64,000 nt of DNA, from positions 1-64,000 of the forward strand of contig NZ_AWFH01000001.1 of NCBI RefSeq assembly GCF_000682715.1. The letters run 5' to 3'. How positions within the stretch are numbered: position 1 is the first letter of the stretch; every line of letters begins with the position of its first letter. The stretch comes from Hyphomonas atlantica corrig. (lineage in GTDB: Bacteria > Pseudomonadota > Alphaproteobacteria > Caulobacterales > Hyphomonadaceae). The notes under the pieces were generated by a model. That model was not told the DNA's origin, searched no databases, and saw only the letters and a program-made list of their open reading frames with translations. The position numbers and the translations under genes were made by a program. This document shows positions 61,005-64,000 of the stretch, one piece after another.

Positions 61005-62210
61005 CTAGAGCGTGATCTCGCGCCCTTCAGCGGCGGAGCGATAGATCGCCTCGATCAGCGCCATGTCCCGCAGGCCCATCTCGCCCGGCGTGATGATTTC
61101 GGTTCCGTCGCGAATGGCGTCCGCCAGATGATCGCACTGAAGCGCGAATTGTACGTTCGGGTCGCCAGGATTGAGGTCTTCGGTCACGCCATCGCGGGTC
61201 AGGCTCATCTTGTGGCCGCCATAGCCCGTCGCCGGTTGCATGAGCAGCGTGCCGGCCTCGCCGTCCACCCGCGCCATATTGTTGCCGGGCGCGGTGTCAT
61301 AGGAGGTGAACAGGCGCGCCGTCGCCCCGGACGGGAAGCGCAGATCTGTCGTGACAGTGGAGAAGATCTGCTCGAAGCGCGGATCGTTTGCGGGCTGCTC
61401 GGTCACGGCCTTTACAGCCACCGGCATTTCCCCAGACAGGTAGAGCGCAGATTGAAGACCATAAATCCCGTAATCCTCCAGCGGCCCACCTCCGGCCAGC
61501 GCGCGAACCACCCGCCAGTTTTCAGACACGCTGGTCGGTCCCATACGGTAATTCTGCGCCGTCTCGATATGTTTGATCTTGCCGACTGCCCCTTCCCGCA
61601 TCAGCTCCATGGCGCGCAAATTGAACGGCTCGAAATGGCAGCGATAGGCAATCATCAGTTTCCGATTGGTAGCCTCAGAGGCAGCAATCATCTGCTCGCA
61701 TTCGGCCACCGACATCGCCATCGGCTTTTCGCAAAGCACGTGCTTTCCTGCCGCAAAGCTCTTCTCCGTCCATTCCAGATGCAGGCCCGTCGGCAGCACA
61801 TTATACACCGCCTCAACGCGATCATCCTCGGCGATGCGGTCAAAGTCTTCATACGAATAAATAGCATCCTCCGACAGGCCATAGGCCGCGGCCACCTTTT
61901 TCGCTTTCTCAGGATTGCCGGACACCACCGCCGCCACATGACACCGGTCGGCCGCGGCCAGCGCGGGCAAGACCTTGCCGATGCCGTAACCGCCCAGTCC
62001 CATCACGGCGAACCCGACGCTGCCCTCTGTCGGTGCAGGCGGCGGGCTGTCGGGCAACTCGCCCCAGTTGGGCCACGGCATGCCGATCGCCTTGGCCGGG
62101 ATCGCGCCGCTGCCTTCTGCACTGGCACATCCCGCGATCCACGGCGCCGCCGCAAGGGTGGCGGAACTTAGGGCAATGAATTGCCTGCGCGAATGAATGA
62201 ATCCGGTCAT
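61005..62210 (-). CDS. Tat-exported Gfo/Idh/MocA-family oxidoreductase
   Basis: 401 aa from ATG 62210. The signal SRRQFIALSSATLAAAPWIAGC (split; twin arginine, possible lipobox C27) exports a folded, NAD(P)-bound enzyme, as in glucose-fructose oxidoreductase of Zymomonas. The Rossmann motif VMGLGGYGIGKVLP, then LCEKPMAMSVAECEQM with the EKP motif, and YRCHFEPFNLRAMEL fit the family. The cofactor is probably carried into the periplasm; the sugar substrate is unknown. Confidence 0.87.
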   Translation of the reverse strand: MTGFIHSRRQFIALSSATLAAAPWIAGCASAEGSGAIPAKAIGMPWPNWGELPDSPPPAPTEGSVGFAVMGLGGYGIGKVLPALAAADRCHVAAVVSGNPEKAKKVAAAYGLSEDAIYSYEDFDRIAEDDRVEAVYNVLPTGLHLEWTEKSFAAGKHVLCEKPMAMSVAECEQMIAASEATNRKLMIAYRCHFEPFNLRAMELMREGAVGKIKHIETAQNYRMGPTSVSENWRVVRALAGGGPLEDYGIYGLQSALYLSGEMPVAVKAVTEQPANDPRFEQIFSTVTTDLRFPSGATARLFTSYDTAPGNNMARVDGEAGTLLMQPATGYGGHKMSLTRDGVTEDLNPGDPNVQFALQCDHLADAIRDGTEIITPGEMGLRDMALIEAIYRSAAEGREITL

Positions 62211-62318
62211 GAGGGTCTCCCTGAGGGTCGCTGCATCTTGTGTTAGCGCCACCGAAAGAGAAACCCAGCCGCCCTGGGCGGTCAAGGGAAAAGCCGGGCG
62301 TGGTTGATCACAACCGCG

Positions 62319-63185
62319 TCACAGCAGGCCCTGGCCAGACTTTCGGATACGCTCCACCACAGCGCCGACATGATACTGCATGGCGCCCGGCCCCATCGGC
62401 GCCTGACGTGCAAACTCCTTCTGCACTTCGTCGGCCCGTTTCTCCGCCGCCAGCCAGGCCGACGGTTCCGGCACGATCAGGAATGTGTCACGCGCGATCT
62501 CGTCCAGCGTGTGGCGGGCCACCTCCTCCGCCGGCTTGCCTTGCGCCATGACCGCACGGGCGATCGCGCTGCGGTGCTCATCCGCCGACATACCCGTTGC
62601 TGCGGGGCTCGTATCCGGCATGCCTGTCGCGGTCAGGCCGGGGCACAACACGCTCATGCCGATACTGTCCGGTAATTCAGCCCGGAACACATCGCCCAGC
62701 GCCAGGACGCCATGTTTTGATGCCGTGTAGAAACCATTTCCCGGATGTTGCAGGCCGAGGGCGTGTTCAGATGCGGTCAGGCAGATATGCCCGGAATGGC
62801 CCGCCTCGATCATCCGTACAGCGAAGGCCTTGGCCGTAGCCCAGACGCCTTTCAGATTGACGCCCATCGTGACATCGAATTCCGCCTCACTGGCCTTGAG
62901 CAATGGGCGGGCAACACTGATCCCGGCATTGGCAAAGACAAGATCGACCCCGCCCAGCCAGTTCCAGGCCTCCTCCGCCATCGCCTCGACACCCGCCACA
63001 TCGGCGACATTGCACGCGATGGCGTGCGCCGCATCGCCCAGCTTTGCTGCCTGCGCCTCGGCGGCGTCCTTGTTGATGTCCACAATCACGACGCGGCCGC
63101 CATCGGCCACCATTGCGTCAGCCAGCGCCGCACCAATGCCGCTTGCACCACCTGTTATGACGGCTGTTCGTCCCTTCGTTTCCAT
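62319..63185 (-). CDS. SDR-family dehydrogenase
   Basis: 288 aa from ATG 63185 (GGGGAGGA about 7 bases upstream). The motifs TGGASGIG, VFANAGIS, CLTASEHALG (Ser near the usual position) and YTASKHGV (Tyr/Lys) are present. It is 29 bases from the stop of the PLP enzyme gene on the same strand, so the two may be cotranscribed. Confidence 0.9.
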   Translation of the reverse strand: METKGRTAVITGGASGIGAALADAMVADGGRVVIVDINKDAAEAQAAKLGDAAHAIACNVADVAGVEAMAEEAWNWLGGVDLVFANAGISVARPLLKASEAEFDVTMGVNLKGVWATAKAFAVRMIEAGHSGHICLTASEHALGLQHPGNGFYTASKHGVLALGDVFRAELPDSIGMSVLCPGLTATGMPDTSPAATGMSADEHRSAIARAVMAQGKPAEEVARHTLDEIARDTFLIVPEPSAWLAAEKRADEVQKEFARQAPMGPGAMQYHVGAVVERIRKSGQGLL

Positions 63186-63214
63186 GTCTGCGTCCTCCCC
63201 ATTCATACATTATG

Positions 63215-64000
63215 TCAGCTATAGCGCGCCTCGACCTTTTCACCTGCCGTGCCGGCCTGCACCGCCTTCACGCTGGCATCGAGGTCGGCGAGATAGGCGT
63301 CCGCCACGTCGGCATGTTTCGGGCTCAGCATCAGGTGCAGGCTTGGCGGCTCCTTCGTGACGGAGGTGAACCAGCCCCGCCGGAAGATCTCGCCATAGAT
63401 CGCGAAGGCATGGACATCCGGATGCGAGAAGGCCATCAGGCCCAGCATCGGATTGCCGACCACATCAAAGCCGAGCCGCTTGACGCCCTCCTCGATACGC
63501 TCCCGCGTCGCGCAGACCTGCCCCTGAAGCCGCTTGTAGCCTTCAATGCCCAGAGTGTTCATCACGCCCCAGGCCGCAGAGATCGCTCCGCCCGGCCGCG
63601 TGCCTGCCAGCGTCGGCGTCTTCATCGGCGCGCCGCTCCATCCGGCCATGTCAAACGGCATGTGGGCATACAGCTCCTCTGACCGGAACAGGACTGTCGA
63701 CGCCCCCTTCGCGCAATAGCCGTATTTATGCAGATCCGCGCTCATGGATTTGACGGACGGAACCTCGAAATCGAATTCAGGCACGGGCACGCCATTCATC
63801 CGCGCAAAGGGCGCGAAATAGCCGCCGACGCAGGCATCGACATGCAGCCAGACATCCTTCTGCTCCGCCACCTGACCCAGCGCCGCGATCGGATCAATGA
63901 TGCCATGCGGGAAGTTCGGCGCCGAGCCGACCATCATTATCGTCGCGGCGTCCACAGCCTCCCCCATCGCCACCGGGTCCGCCTCATAGCTGCCATCAGT
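63215..64000 (-). CDS. PLP-dependent decarboxylase/lyase, sphingosine-1-phosphate lyase-like (partial)
   Basis: The frame stays open to the right edge, so about 261 C-terminal residues are visible and the 5' end is outside. The PLP lysine is in SADLHKYGYCAKGAS, preceded by WLHVDACVGGYF, the pattern of group II decarboxylases and sphingosine-1-phosphate lyase-like enzymes (DHKYGYAPKG-type). MNTLGIEGYKRL and NPMLGLMAFS follow. The substrate may be an amino acid or a phosphorylated sphingoid base. A lipid kinase at 55.5 kb could act in the same pathway, but that is speculation. Confidence 0.85.
   Translation of the reverse strand, partial: TDGSYEADPVAMGEAVDAATIMMVGSAPNFPHGIIDPIAALGQVAEQKDVWLHVDACVGGYFAPFARMNGVPVPEFDFEVPSVKSMSADLHKYGYCAKGASTVLFRSEELYAHMPFDMAGWSGAPMKTPTLAGTRPGGAISAAWGVMNTLGIEGYKRLQGQVCATRERIEEGVKRLGFDVVGNPMLGLMAFSHPDVHAFAIYGEIFRRGWFTSVTKEPPSLHLMLSPKHADVADAYLADLDASVKAVQAGTAGEKVEARYS

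Overview
This window looks like chromosomal DNA of a moderately GC-rich alphaproteobacterium, probably from the Hyphomonadaceae/Caulobacterales side of the class. That placement is inference. The firmest evidence is a circularly permuted, two-piece tmRNA gene at about 58.2-58.5 kb. It has the alphaproteobacterial layout (acceptor segment first, then the GGGG-led coding segment) and encodes the tag ANDNFAEGELLAA. Supporting signs are a DUF4169 protein, a DUF1499 protein, a PTS EIIA-Man/HPr pair and TlyA. I see no rRNA, tRNA, CRISPR array, insertion sequence or prophage.

Layout. 0-7.2 kb: a thiolase-like protein that lacks the catalytic cysteine, gpsA, an MBL hydrolase, an ATP-grasp-like protein, a DUF442 phosphatase-like protein and two oligopeptide ABC permeases with no binding protein or ATPase nearby. 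7.3-19 kb: GDP-mannose synthesis (manC), a short CPA1 antiporter, an AlkK-type acyl-CoA synthetase, a GDPD lipoprotein, pdxH, mdh, aroC and a PiT-like membrane protein preceded by a Pho-box-like sequence. 19-30 kb: a 56-aa membrane protein next to a four-repeat PhoB-type array, a methyltransferase, a glycine-zipper protein, tlyA, a SodC with an altered lipobox, an amidase lipoprotein, a ZntB/CorA transporter and a two-gene RND pump. 30-41.5 kb: a PH-domain protein, UvrD/PcrA helicase, a probable structured small RNA, an OYE flavoprotein, small hypotheticals, a membrane-anchored AraC regulator divergent from a DUF2306 protein, an SDR and a SulP transporter.

41.5-42.3 kb holds a CcdAB toxin-antitoxin pair whose antitoxin has an XRE-type helix-turn-helix in front of the CcdA domain, and whose toxin ends in FFGN instead of the F-plasmid FWGI end. 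It sits between sulP and fumC, with an operator-like palindrome inside the promoter. 43.9-46.8 kb: a membrane-anchored L7/L12-C-domain-like protein overlapping a RusA resolvase gene, a periplasmic DsrE protein and hemN. 46.8-53.8 kb is rich in thiol and carbonyl detoxification: S-formylglutathione hydrolase, a GST, two tandem VOC proteins and glutathione-dependent formaldehyde dehydrogenase with a divergent LysR regulator. 54.7-64 kb: a metallophosphoesterase plus a lipid kinase, dapB, the EIIA/HPr pair, tmRNA, a second amidase lipoprotein, a GST, a Tat-exported Gfo/Idh oxidoreductase, an SDR and a PLP-dependent lyase/decarboxylase cut by the window end.

The genome is compact. Same-strand genes often overlap by ATGA or TGATG, and six of about fourteen convergent pairs overlap by exactly four bases at their stop codons. 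The most unusual items are the XRE-CcdA/CcdB module, the small-RNA candidate upstream of uvrD, the Pho-box elements around the PiT-like gene and the SodC lipobox change.
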